64,000 nt of DNA, taken from an uncultured Bacteroidales bacterium. GTDB lineage: Bacteria > Bacteroidota > Bacteroidia > Bacteroidales > Bacteroidaceae. The position numbers were made by a program, and so were the translations under genes. How positions within the stretch are numbered: position 1 is the stretch's first letter; each line of letters opens with the position of its first letter. Shown here in pieces: positions 26,649 through 33,856 of the stretch. The stretch lies in assembly GCA_902787575.1 (NCBI GenBank), contig CADAGX010000005.1, forward strand, positions 1-64,000. Reading direction: 5' to 3'. The notes below the pieces were generated by a model. The model worked only from the letters and a program-made list of their open reading frames with translations, was not told where the DNA came from and did no database searches.

Positions 26649-29216
26649 TTACTTCTTCACGGTGTAGGTGCCACTCTCGTATTCCTTCGTTTCCGTCTCG
26701 CCGGGCAGCGTTACGCTGGCGGTGGCGCCTTTGGGAATGGTGAAGGTCCACGTCCACGTGTCGCCGTCGTAGCGCCATTGGCTCTTGATGAGGCCGGCGG
26801 CCGACTTGTATTGTGCGTCTACGTGGCCCAGCCGTTTGTCGGGCACAGGGCGCATGATGATGTGGCGGAAACCGGGCTTTGAGGTGTCGGCCGAGATGCC
26901 GGCAACAGTCTCCCATAGCCACTGGCAGACACAGCCGTAGGCGTAGTGGTTGAATGAGTTCATTCCGCGCGGGCCCATGCCTTGGTCTGCCATGTAGCTA
27001 TTCCAGCGCTCCCAGATAGTGGTGGCGCCGTTGTCGACGGAGTAGAGCCAACTTGGATTCTTGTGCTGGAAGAGCAGTTCGTATGCTATGTCGGCCATGC
27101 CGTTTTCGGTGAGTGTCTGCATGAGAATGCTGGTGCCGAGGAAACCAGTCTGCAGGCAGTTTTCGTGGTCGGCGAAGTTCTGACGCAAGCGTGCAAGCAT
27201 GTCTTCTTTGGCTTTACCCTCGACGAGTTGGTTCTTTAGCGCGAAGAGGGCGGGCGTCTGCATGGTGTTGAGAATGTCAAGTTTGAATGTGCCATCCTCG
27301 TTGAGGAAGTTCTGCTTCAACAGGCCTCGTACCTCGTCCACCATTTGACGGTACTTCTCGGCGTCGCGACCGGTGGCAGCAGCCATGTCGGCCATCATTT
27401 GTGCGTCCATAAGCCAGTAGGACTGACTCAGATAGTTCCAATAGTGGATGGCCTCGGGCAGCGGGCCGTTCGGTCCGTGAGCGCGACCGGTGCAGCGCTC
27501 CAATGGCTCGTAGCTGAGCCAGTCGGCCCACTGGTCGTTTCGGTTCTCCTGCTTCAGCGACTCGTGGTCGTATTTTGTCTCGCAGATATGACGGAGGAAG
27601 TGCTCCATGGCGTCCCAGTTCTCGTTGACGATGTCGATGTCGCCAAACTGCTTCCATACTGTCCAAGGTACGATGACTCCAGCATCGGCCCAGCCTAGGC
27701 GCATCGTCTCGTTACCATACTGTGCCGTGGGTGCCACACCGGGGAAGCCACCTTGCGGACTCTGCGAGTCGCGCATGTCGCGCATCCACTTGTGGAAGAA
27801 ACGGTCTGTGTTGGCAAAGAAGGTGCCTGTCTCGGTGAATACTTGCGTGTCGGCAGTCCAACCTAGACGTTCGTTGCGCTGCGGGCAGTCGGTGGGTACG
27901 GAAAGGTAGTTGGAACGTTGTCCCCAGATGGTATTCTGGATGAGGCGGTTGATGAGTTCGTTGCCGGTCTCCAACGTTCCAGTCTCCAGTTCGGCAGAGA
28001 TGGAGGTAACGGGAATGGACTCTATGCTGCGGATGCTTACGTCGCCAGTGGCTGTCAGCGAGATGAGCCGGTAGCCGAAGAAAGTCTGGCGCGGCAAGAA
28101 GGACACGTAGTCCTCGCTGTCGGCGAATGTGTAGTCGAGGCGGATGCCGTGTTCCTGCATGCGAAGGTTTTGGCGGTGGCAGCTTCCCTCGGGCCCGTCC
28201 ATGCCGCGGCTCTTGGCTCCGTTGCCGTCGTTGAGTAACTCGGAGGGCAGGCAGGTGAGGGTAGTGCCGGCGGCAGCCTTGAAGACGAACGAGGGCACGG
28301 CGGCGCAGTTCTGGCCGAAGTCCACCACCAGTGTCTCGCCTTCGGAAAGCGTCATCTCCTGCCCGGGCGCGAACTCACGTTTGATGACAACCTTGCCGAA
28401 TTCCTCTTCCTTGGCGTCGGTGACATCCTGCCACACGTATGCTTTAACGGGCTTCAGAGCGAGGTCATGGCGCAGATACACTTCGGCACCTTCGGATGGC
28501 AGGATTTCGCCTCCGAACTCGTTGTTTTCCTCGGGCGTTGAGAAGGCGTCGGTCTGCTCGTAGCCCATCGGCTCGCGGGCATCATATGCCTCACCGTCGA
28601 AGATGGCTGCATGCTTGACAGGTCCGGCCACTCCGGCCTTCCAGTGCTCGGTGTCGGTGCCCAGTAGTTGCTTGCTGCCGTCGGCGTACGTCAGTTCGAG
28701 TACGCCGCGGAAAGCGCACTTGCGGCCATACATACCGTCGTTTCCGTTTGGGGTAATGATTTTGTCGGCCCACCAACCTGGGGTTACTTGTACTGACAGC
28801 GTATTCTCGGCCCCGGCCTTGCGGAGGAGCGCTTGGGTGATGTCGTAGGTGAAGGAGCGCTTCGTCTTGGCAAAGTGAGTAAAGCCGGGTTTCAGCACCT
28901 CGCGGCCTACACGCTCGCCGTTTACGAACAGTTCATAGACGCCCAGTCCGGCAGTCATCCACTTGGCCGAGACAATCTTCTGCTCGTTCTTTATGGTGGA
29001 AACAAACCAACTGGATCCGTCGGCGGCTCGCTCGTTCTTGCCTCTGACTGGGCCAGTGACTACCGGAGCATTGGCTGCCGAAATCCATTGCGACTCGTTC
29101 CAAGCCGCTGCGTCAAGTGCGTCGGCACGGAAAGTTTTCTCTGTTTTCCCTGTGCTGCAGGCCGCAAGTAGCGTGGTGGCTGCGGCGAGAAGTGTACAAT
29201 TGAAAATGTGTTTCAT
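26649..29216 (-). CDS. GH78 alpha-L-rhamnosidase lipoprotein
   Basis: 855 residues from ATG 29216 (MKHIFNCTLLAAATTLLAAC), a lipoprotein signal with lipobox LAAC (Cys 20). Order of parts: N-terminal beta domains with AAWNESQWISA and the rhamnosidase_N stretch FVNGERVGREVLKPGFTHF; the alpha-L-rhamnosidase concanavalin-like region (EGETLVVDFGQNCA); the (alpha/alpha)6 catalytic barrel with SVPTDCPQRNERLGWTAD, where Asp and Glu are the catalytic pair; and a C-terminal beta domain (VDAQYKSAAGLIKSQW). The usual DCPQRDER reads DCPQRNER here. Releases alpha-linked rhamnose from plant or bacterial glycans at the cell surface or periplasm. First gene of a four-gene operon driven by the promoter at 29254-29285. 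Confidence 0.92.
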   Translation of the reverse strand: MKHIFNCTLLAAATTLLAACSTGKTEKTFRADALDAAAWNESQWISAANAPVVTGPVRGKNERAADGSSWFVSTIKNEQKIVSAKWMTAGLGVYELFVNGERVGREVLKPGFTHFAKTKRSFTYDITQALLRKAGAENTLSVQVTPGWWADKIITPNGNDGMYGRKCAFRGVLELTYADGSKQLLGTDTEHWKAGVAGPVKHAAIFDGEAYDAREPMGYEQTDAFSTPEENNEFGGEILPSEGAEVYLRHDLALKPVKAYVWQDVTDAKEEEFGKVVIKREFAPGQEMTLSEGETLVVDFGQNCAAVPSFVFKAAAGTTLTCLPSELLNDGNGAKSRGMDGPEGSCHRQNLRMQEHGIRLDYTFADSEDYVSFLPRQTFFGYRLISLTATGDVSIRSIESIPVTSISAELETGTLETGNELINRLIQNTIWGQRSNYLSVPTDCPQRNERLGWTADTQVFTETGTFFANTDRFFHKWMRDMRDSQSPQGGFPGVAPTAQYGNETMRLGWADAGVIVPWTVWKQFGDIDIVNENWDAMEHFLRHICETKYDHESLKQENRNDQWADWLSYEPLERCTGRAHGPNGPLPEAIHYWNYLSQSYWLMDAQMMADMAAATGRDAEKYRQMVDEVRGLLKQNFLNEDGTFKLDILNTMQTPALFALKNQLVEGKAKEDMLARLRQNFADHENCLQTGFLGTSILMQTLTENGMADIAYELLFQHKNPSWLYSVDNGATTIWERWNSYMADQGMGPRGMNSFNHYAYGCVCQWLWETVAGISADTSKPGFRHIIMRPVPDKRLGHVDAQYKSAAGLIKSQWRYDGDTWTWTFTIPKGATASVTLPGETETKEYESGTYTVKK

Positions 29217-29253
29217 ATAGTTGCTCTTTTTAGTGTATAATAGTTTCAGGTTA

Positions 29254-29285
29254 CAAAGATACGACAAGAAATACGAAAAAACAAA
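29254..29285 (-). promoter_or_regulatory. Promoter of the rhamnosidase/giant adhesin/GH16 operon
   Basis: On the minus strand TTTG (29285-29282), a 20-base spacer and TATCTTTG (29261-29254), 37 bases before the ATG at 29216. A canonical Bacteroides-type promoter. Confidence 0.8.
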
Positions 29286-29425
29286 TTTTCGCTTTCTTTT
29301 CTTTAATATATATAATATATATATTTCTTTTCTTGTTTATTTGTGTTATTGTATATGTTGTATATGCGGCACCATGAATTGTAGAGTCATTAGCAGACTT
29401 ATTTGTTAGTTGTTTGCACTTAATT

Positions 29426-29440
29426 CACTGGCTGCCAGTG
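29426..29440. promoter_or_regulatory. Perfect 15-base palindrome, candidate operator
   Basis: CACTGGC-T-GCCAGTG, extended outward by TT and (G)AA. It lies between two divergent promoters, 141 bases upstream of the rhamnosidase -33 and 153 bases upstream of the DUF1846 -7 box. A dimeric repressor or activator site is a reasonable guess; no regulator gene is adjacent. Confidence 0.4.
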
Positions 29441-29621
29441 GAAACATTTGTAGATAGATTTGTAGCGTGATTTGAATAGTGATTTGTTGGTAGGGGCGCT
29501 ACACGTAAAAAAGGAAATGGCGCAGTGTGTTTTTCTGCAAATTGGCTGTGGATTTTTTTGCGCAAAAAGCATGTTTTTCCGAGAAAATCGTGTAACTTTG
29601 CAAACAAAAACACGCGGAACG

Positions 29622-31088
29622 ATGAAAAAGATAGGCTTTGACAACGAAATGTATCTGAAGATTCAGTCGGAACACATACGCGAGCGCATCCAGCAGTTCG
29701 ATGGGAAGCTGTATCTCGAGTTGGGCGGGAAACTCTTCGACGACCATCATGCCAGCCGCGTGCTGCCTGGTTTCAAACCCGACTCCAAACTGCGAATGTT
29801 CGGCCAGTTGCGTGACGAACTGGAAATCGTCATCGTGGTGTCGGCCGAGGATATCGAAAAGAATAAGGTGAGAGCCGACCTTGGCATCACTTACGACGAG
29901 GATGTGCTGCGACTGCGCGAGGAGTTTACAAATCGCGACTTTATGGTCAGCTCCGTGGTTATCACACACTACAACGGCCAGCATGCGGCCGACCAGTTCC
30001 GCCATCGTTTGGAACGCATCGGCGTGAAGTCTTACGTACATTATCTTATAGACGGTTACCCACACAATGTGGAACTGATAGCCAGCGACGAAGGTTTTGG
30101 CAAGAACGACTACGTGGAGACCACACGCCAACTGGTCATCGTCACGGCTCCCGGTCCGGGCAGCGGCAAGATGGCTGTCTGCCTGAGCCAGCTCTATAAC
30201 GAGAATAAGCGTGGTGTGCGTGCCGGTTATGCCAAGTTCGAGACTTTTCCCGTATGGAACTTGCCGCTGAAGCACCCCGTAAACATAGCCTACGAAGCAG
30301 CAACGGCAGACCTGAATGATGTGAACATGATAGACCCGTTCCATCTGGAGGCGTACGGCAAGATTGCGGTCAATTACAACCGCGACATCGAGATTTTCCC
30401 CGTGCTGAATGCGCTTTTCGAGGGTATCTACGGCGAGAATCCCTACAAGTCGCCCACCGACATGGGCGTAAACATGGTGGGATTCTGCATCAGCGACGAC
30501 GAAGTGTGCTGCAATGCCAGCCGCGACGAAATCATCCGTCGCTACTACGCTGCGGCAGACAAGTTGGCTGACGGCGCGGACAACGAGAGCGAGTTGAACA
30601 AAATTCTGATGCTCTTCAATCAGGCCAAGATAACCACGGCCTATCGACGTGTAACTGTGGCTGCACAGGCCAAGCAGGAACTGAGCGGACATACGGCTGC
30701 AGCCATTGAACTGGCCGACGGCACGCTCATCACCGCCAAGTCGTCGCCCTTGCTGGGCTGCTCGGCTGCGCTGCTGCTCAATGCCACCAAGCATTTGGCT
30801 GGCATCGACCACAAGGAAAAACTGATTCCGCAGAGCATGATTGAGCCTATTCAAAAGACGAAAATCGAATACCTCGGTGGGCGCAACCCACGACTGCATA
30901 CCGACGAAGTATTGGTGGCGCTGAGTGTGCTGAGCGAGAAGGATGAACTCTGCCGCCGCGCCCTCGAACAACTGCCACAGTTGCGCGACTGTCAGGTGCA
31001 CAGCACTGTGATGCTGAGCGAGATAGACCGAAAGATCTTCAAGAAGTTGGGTTGCGGACTTACTTGCGACCCGGTTAGAAGAAAGTAA
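29622..31088 (+). CDS. DUF1846 domain protein
   Basis: 488 residues from ATG 29622, which follows the -7 box TAACTTTG (29593-29600) by 21 bases; the open frame extends 50 codons further upstream through the promoter and was cut. The whole length matches the DUF1846 family of cytosolic proteins: GFDNEMYLKIQSEHI at the start, GKLYLELGGKLFDDHHASRVLPGF, the P-loop-like APGPGSGKMA (about 191-200), KFETFPVWNLPLKHPVN and the C-terminal EYLGGRNPRLHTDEVL. The structure of a family member suggested a nucleotide-related role, but no reaction is established. Own promoter and terminator, so monocistronic. Confidence 0.9.
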   Translation: MKKIGFDNEMYLKIQSEHIRERIQQFDGKLYLELGGKLFDDHHASRVLPGFKPDSKLRMFGQLRDELEIVIVVSAEDIEKNKVRADLGITYDEDVLRLREEFTNRDFMVSSVVITHYNGQHAADQFRHRLERIGVKSYVHYLIDGYPHNVELIASDEGFGKNDYVETTRQLVIVTAPGPGSGKMAVCLSQLYNENKRGVRAGYAKFETFPVWNLPLKHPVNIAYEAATADLNDVNMIDPFHLEAYGKIAVNYNRDIEIFPVLNALFEGIYGENPYKSPTDMGVNMVGFCISDDEVCCNASRDEIIRRYYAAADKLADGADNESELNKILMLFNQAKITTAYRRVTVAAQAKQELSGHTAAAIELADGTLITAKSSPLLGCSAALLLNATKHLAGIDHKEKLIPQSMIEPIQKTKIEYLGGRNPRLHTDEVLVALSVLSEKDELCRRALEQLPQLRDCQVHSTVMLSEIDRKIFKKLGCGLTCDPVRRK

Positions 31089-31127
31089 ATAAATAAGGCC
31101 CGCCTTGTTGGCGAGCCTTATTTATTT
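31087..31127. terminator. Bidirectional terminator between convergent genes
   Basis: 18-base arms (31087-31104 and 31110-31127) with one mismatch and a 5-base loop, GC core GCCCGCC/GGCGAGC and A/T-rich outer arms that give a U-tract on both strands. The stop codons of both convergent genes fall inside the stem. Confidence 0.88.
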
Positions 31128-31385
31128 CTTGCGGCGGAAGAGCGTGCTCACAGCCCGTATGAGGCCGGTGCCTATACGTACACCTTGATAGATGGCCATG
31201 CCGTTGCTGGCCAATCCCGAAACGAGTTGGAACCGACTGGCTGCCTTAGGCACGGGGGCAAAGAGCGTGCGAGTTTCCTCGCTCATCTTTTGCTCCGAAC
31301 GTTGCAACTCCTTACGGACTTTCAGCTTCTCGCGGCGCAGGATTTGCAAGATGTCTGTCTCGCGTATCATCGTCAGGCTATCCAT
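31122..31385 (-). CDS. Small basic protein of the YtxH-holin cluster
   Basis: 87 residues from ATG 31385 (MDSLTMIRETDILQ). The gene overlaps the holin-like gene by 8 bases, which fixes this start over an upstream ATG at 31445. The protein is helical and basic: a charged N-terminal half (REKLKVRKELQRSEQK) and a C-terminal half with a short hydrophobic/glycine stretch (GLASNGMAIYQGVRIGTGLIRAV) ending in FRRKK. The position after YtxH and holin-like genes is common in Bacteroidales, suggesting a shared envelope function, but none is known. Confidence 0.7.
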   Translation of the reverse strand: MDSLTMIRETDILQILRREKLKVRKELQRSEQKMSEETRTLFAPVPKAASRFQLVSGLASNGMAIYQGVRIGTGLIRAVSTLFRRKK

Positions 31386-31785
31386 TTGTCTCCTCCTCTT
31401 CGTCGGTTTCGTCTTTTTCGTTGCCGTTTCGTGCCACGCTCTCAAAGAGGCCCACCACCATGCGGGCCAACGGAGCCACCACCCAACTAGCGCGCTTCCT
31501 GTAGAAAATATACAGCAACAGGGCCAACGCCACGGCGATGCTCAAGAAACCAAGCACCAGATTGCCCATCAGTCCTCCCAGCCAGTAGGCGGCCGTAAAA
31601 GTGAGAAAGAAAAGAATCATGGCGCCCAGCACAAAGCATACCTCAGCAATGGCTACGGTAGACAAGAGCACAATCAACTTGTCTGCCGCATCCAAGGCCC
31701 AGTATCGCTTCTGCAACCGCAGGTAGCGTCCCAGCTCCTTGAAAAGCCTGCGGAATTGCGATGTGTATCCGCCCTGTGTCTCCAT
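31378..31785 (-). CDS. Holin-like (phage holin superfamily III type) membrane protein
   Basis: 135 residues. Two long hydrophobic helices (about 36-61 and 65-94) joined by a short GG-containing loop, with a basic amphipathic N-terminus (FRRLFKELGRYLRLQKRY) and an acidic tail (NEKDETDEEEETNG). This is the layout of the Phage_holin_3_6/putative actinobacterial holin-X family, which in Bacteroidetes is chromosomal and not tied to lysis genes. Second in a three-gene minus-strand set after the YtxH gene (24-base gap); overlaps the next gene by 8 bases. Likely an inner-membrane protein of the envelope. Confidence 0.78.
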   Translation of the reverse strand: METQGGYTSQFRRLFKELGRYLRLQKRYWALDAADKLIVLLSTVAIAEVCFVLGAMILFFLTFTAAYWLGGLMGNLVLGFLSIAVALALLLYIFYRKRASWVVAPLARMVVGLFESVARNGNEKDETDEEEETNG

Positions 31786-31809
31786 TGTGTAGGGTGGAAG
31801 CGAGATTTC

Positions 31810-32022
31810 TTATTCCTCGGTCTTTGTGGCTTGCAGCTCCTCTGCAATCTCGTCCACTAAGCTCTCCATCTCCTTGCGGTTCAGGCGAATGCCACGCTTG
31901 CGCAATGCCTCGGCAATCTTTTCGCGTAACTCACTTCCTTTCTCAGGAGCAAACAGCAGACCGCAGGCTGCACCGATGGCGGCGCCGCCTAAAAAAGCTA
32001 CGAAATAATTGAATGCTTTCAT
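31810..32022 (-). CDS. YtxH domain protein
   Basis: 70 residues from ATG 32022 (MKAFNYFVAFLGGAAIG), chosen over an ATG at 32058 that lies within the -7 box. One N-terminal hydrophobic glycine-rich helix with the family block FLGGAAIGAACGLLFAPEKGSELR, then a charged amphipathic helix (EKIAEALRKRGIRL, EMESLVDEIAEEL). YtxH proteins are small membrane-attached proteins, stress-induced in some bacteria, of unknown mechanism. First gene of the three-gene set. Confidence 0.85.
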   Translation of the reverse strand: MKAFNYFVAFLGGAAIGAACGLLFAPEKGSELREKIAEALRKRGIRLNRKEMESLVDEIAEELQATKTEE

Positions 32023-32055
32023 CGTTTTGATGCGTTTATTGGTTCGTATTCGATG

Positions 32056-32063
32056 CAAATGTA
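32056..32063 (-). promoter_or_regulatory. -7 box for the YtxH-holin cluster
   Basis: Minus strand reads TACATTTG, 33 bases before the ATG at 32022. TTTG at 32090-32087 gives a 23-base spacer, slightly long. Confidence 0.65.
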
Positions 32064-32136
32064 GTTCTTTTTTTGAAAGGTAAGTGCAAAAGAACCCTAA
32101 ATATTGCGATTTTTAACTTTTTTTTCATAGCAGCGC

Positions 32137-32167
32137 TTGTTTAAATGGAGAAATATGATTAACTTTG
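32137..32167 (+). promoter_or_regulatory. Promoter of the SPOR lipoprotein gene
   Basis: TTG at 32137-32139, a 20-base spacer, and TAACTTTG at 32160-32167. The ATG at 32220 is 52 bases downstream. Confidence 0.75.
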
Positions 32168-32219
32168 CAGCAAATATAAAGAACGAAAAGAACAACTTTC
32201 AAACTATAAATTAACCGTA

Positions 32220-32714
32220 ATGAAAAAGATTTTGATTTTTGGCGCAGCCGTGTGTGCTGTTTTTGCCATGAGTTCTTGCCACAGCAAGGAGAGTGCTTAC
32301 AAGAAAGCTTACGAGAAAGCTCAGGCCCAGCAGACGCAAGTGGCTGCAACGACCGCAACTACCGTACAGCCTACGCAGCCTGTGACACAGGTGACGACTG
32401 TCACTCCCACCACTCCCGTGAATGACTACAGCAACGTGAGCGTTCGTACGGAGAATTTCTCGCTGGTATCTGGCGCTCCGCTGAAGGCTTACAGCGTGGT
32501 TATCGGCAGCTTCGGCGTGAAAGCTAACGCAACCCGTCTGAGCGAGACTCTGGCAGCCAAGGGTTACACTCCGCGTGTGCTGCAGGCTTCCACTACAAAC
32601 GGAACCATGTATCGCGTGGTGGCTACCAGCTACGACTCAAAGGCTGACGCCGCTCAGAGCCGCAACAATCTGGAGGCTCAGTACCCGGGCGCATGGCTGC
32701 TCTATCAGAAATAA
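32220..32714 (+). CDS. SPOR-domain lipoprotein
   Basis: 164 residues. Lipoprotein signal (MKKILIFGAAVCAVFAMSSC, lipidated Cys 20), then a Lys/Ala/Gln helix, a Thr/Pro/Val-rich linker (about 40-70), and a C-terminal SPOR-like domain of about 75 residues (KAYSVVIGSFGVKANATRLSE, MYRVVATSYDSKADAAQSRNNLE). SPOR domains bind denuded peptidoglycan strands at division sites, so the protein may tether the outer membrane to septal murein. It starts a plus-strand series with ruvX (30-base gap), def and the TPR gene. Confidence 0.87.
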   Translation: MKKILIFGAAVCAVFAMSSCHSKESAYKKAYEKAQAQQTQVAATTATTVQPTQPVTQVTTVTPTTPVNDYSNVSVRTENFSLVSGAPLKAYSVVIGSFGVKANATRLSETLAAKGYTPRVLQASTTNGTMYRVVATSYDSKADAAQSRNNLEAQYPGAWLLYQK

Positions 32715-32744
32715 GACGAGGCGTGCAAACCTTAGTCCTGTAAG

Positions 32745-33161
32745 GTGGGCAGAGTTTTGTCGATAGATTATGGGGTCCGTCGCACCGGTCTGGCTGTGAC
32801 GGACCCTCTTCAGCTTATTGCTGGCGGACTGACAACGGTGGAGACACCGCGCCTCATGGCTTTTCTGCAAGACTATGTCCGGCGCGAGCCAGTGGAGCGT
32901 TTTGTGGTAGGGCTGCCCAAACAGACCAATGGACGCGACAGCGATAATCTGCCGCGTGTCAGAAGTTTCGTGGGACAGCTGAAAAAAATGTTCCCCAATG
33001 TGCCAGTAGAAATGTGGGACGAACGCTACACCAGCGTGATGGCTCACCGCACCATGCTGGAGAGCGGCATCGGACGGATGGCGCGACGCAACAAAGCACT
33101 CGTGGACGAAATCAGCGCCACTATCATTCTGCAGGGGTGGATGGAGGCGCGGAGGGTTTGA
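32745..33161 (+). CDS. ruvX: Holliday junction resolvase-like RuvX/YqgF
   Basis: 138 residues with a GTG start at 32745 (GTG GGC AGA); no upstream ATG fits. RNase-H-like fold with LSIDYGVRRTGLAVTDP at the N-terminus (Asp in IDYG), FVVGLPKQTNGRDSD, MWDERYTSV (Asp-Glu) and the final acidic residue in VDEISATIILQGWM. Family members process the 5' end of 16S rRNA or resolve junctions. The order ruvX-def-TPR is conserved in Bacteroidales. Confidence 0.93.
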   Translation: MGRVLSIDYGVRRTGLAVTDPLQLIAGGLTTVETPRLMAFLQDYVRREPVERFVVGLPKQTNGRDSDNLPRVRSFVGQLKKMFPNVPVEMWDERYTSVMAHRTMLESGIGRMARRNKALVDEISATIILQGWMEARRV

Positions 33162-33256
33162 TTTCCAGCACGTCGCAGTCGGTATTGTCCGCTTCGGACT
33201 TTGCAAAGCGCCTGTACCTATTTTTATTATGAAAACCAAAATTCCCAATTAACAAA

Positions 33257-33814
33257 GTGGTTCTTCCGATTTATACATATGGCCAGCCCGTGCTCAGAAA
33301 GGTGGCCGAAGACATTGACAAGGATTATCCCGAGCTGGAGCAGCTGATACAGAATATGTACGACACACTCGAACGCAGCGAGGGCATCGGACTGGCAGCG
33401 CCGCAGGTGGGGCTCGACATTCGGCTCGTCGTTATCAATCTCGACGTTATCAGCGATGAACTGCCCGAGTATAAGGGCTACGTGCGTACGTTTATCAATC
33501 CGTATATCGAAGAGGTGGATGACAGCGAGACCGACGTGCAGGAAGAAGGCTGCCTTTCGTTGCCTGGAATCCACGAGAAGGTGAAGCGACCCACGCGCAT
33601 CCGCGTCAGCTATCTCGACGACAAATTCCAGCCGCACGACGAGTGGGTAAGCGGTTATCTGGCACGTGTGATGCAGCACGAGTTCGATCATCTCGATGGC
33701 GTGGTCTTCACCGACCATCTGACGGGTCTGCGCAAGCAGCTGACACGCTCTAAGTTGCAATCCATTGCCAACGGACGTTTCTCTTGCAGCTACAAAGTTA
33801 AGGCGCGCCGCTGA
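33257..33814 (+). CDS. def: Peptide deformylase
   Basis: 185 residues, GTG start at 33257, matching the family N-terminus (V/ILPIYTYGQPVLRKVA). Removes the formyl group from nascent proteins with a metal ion. All three motifs are intact: GIGLAAPQVG (about 43-52), EEGCLSLPG with the metal-binding Cys (about 95-103) and QHEFDHLDG with two metal-binding His and the catalytic Glu. A 7-codon ATG frame (33229-33252) ends 4 bases before the GTG and could couple or dampen its translation. Confidence 0.96.
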   Translation: MVLPIYTYGQPVLRKVAEDIDKDYPELEQLIQNMYDTLERSEGIGLAAPQVGLDIRLVVINLDVISDELPEYKGYVRTFINPYIEEVDDSETDVQEEGCLSLPGIHEKVKRPTRIRVSYLDDKFQPHDEWVSGYLARVMQHEFDHLDGVVFTDHLTGLRKQLTRSKLQSIANGRFSCSYKVKARR

Positions 33815-33856
33815 ACTGCATTTGTACCTACTTTTCCAAATAAAGACGGAACTGCA

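Larger units (their letters stand above)
29217..29621. other. AT-rich divergent intergenic region
   Basis: This 405-base gap separates the divergent rhamnosidase operon and DUF1846 gene. It holds the minus-strand promoter (29254-29285), an extremely AT-rich tract with TATATA runs (about 29283-29360), a perfect 15-base palindrome CACTGGC-T-GCCAGTG (29426-29440), and the plus-strand -7 box TAACTTTG (29593-29600). An open frame from 29472 merges with the DUF1846 gene but has no coding character before 29622. Confidence 0.7.

Noticed and set aside
31378..31785. Prophage lysis cassette
   Set aside because: The holin-like gene is next to YtxH and a small unknown protein, with no endolysin or other phage gene; this is a normal chromosomal envelope cluster in Bacteroidales.
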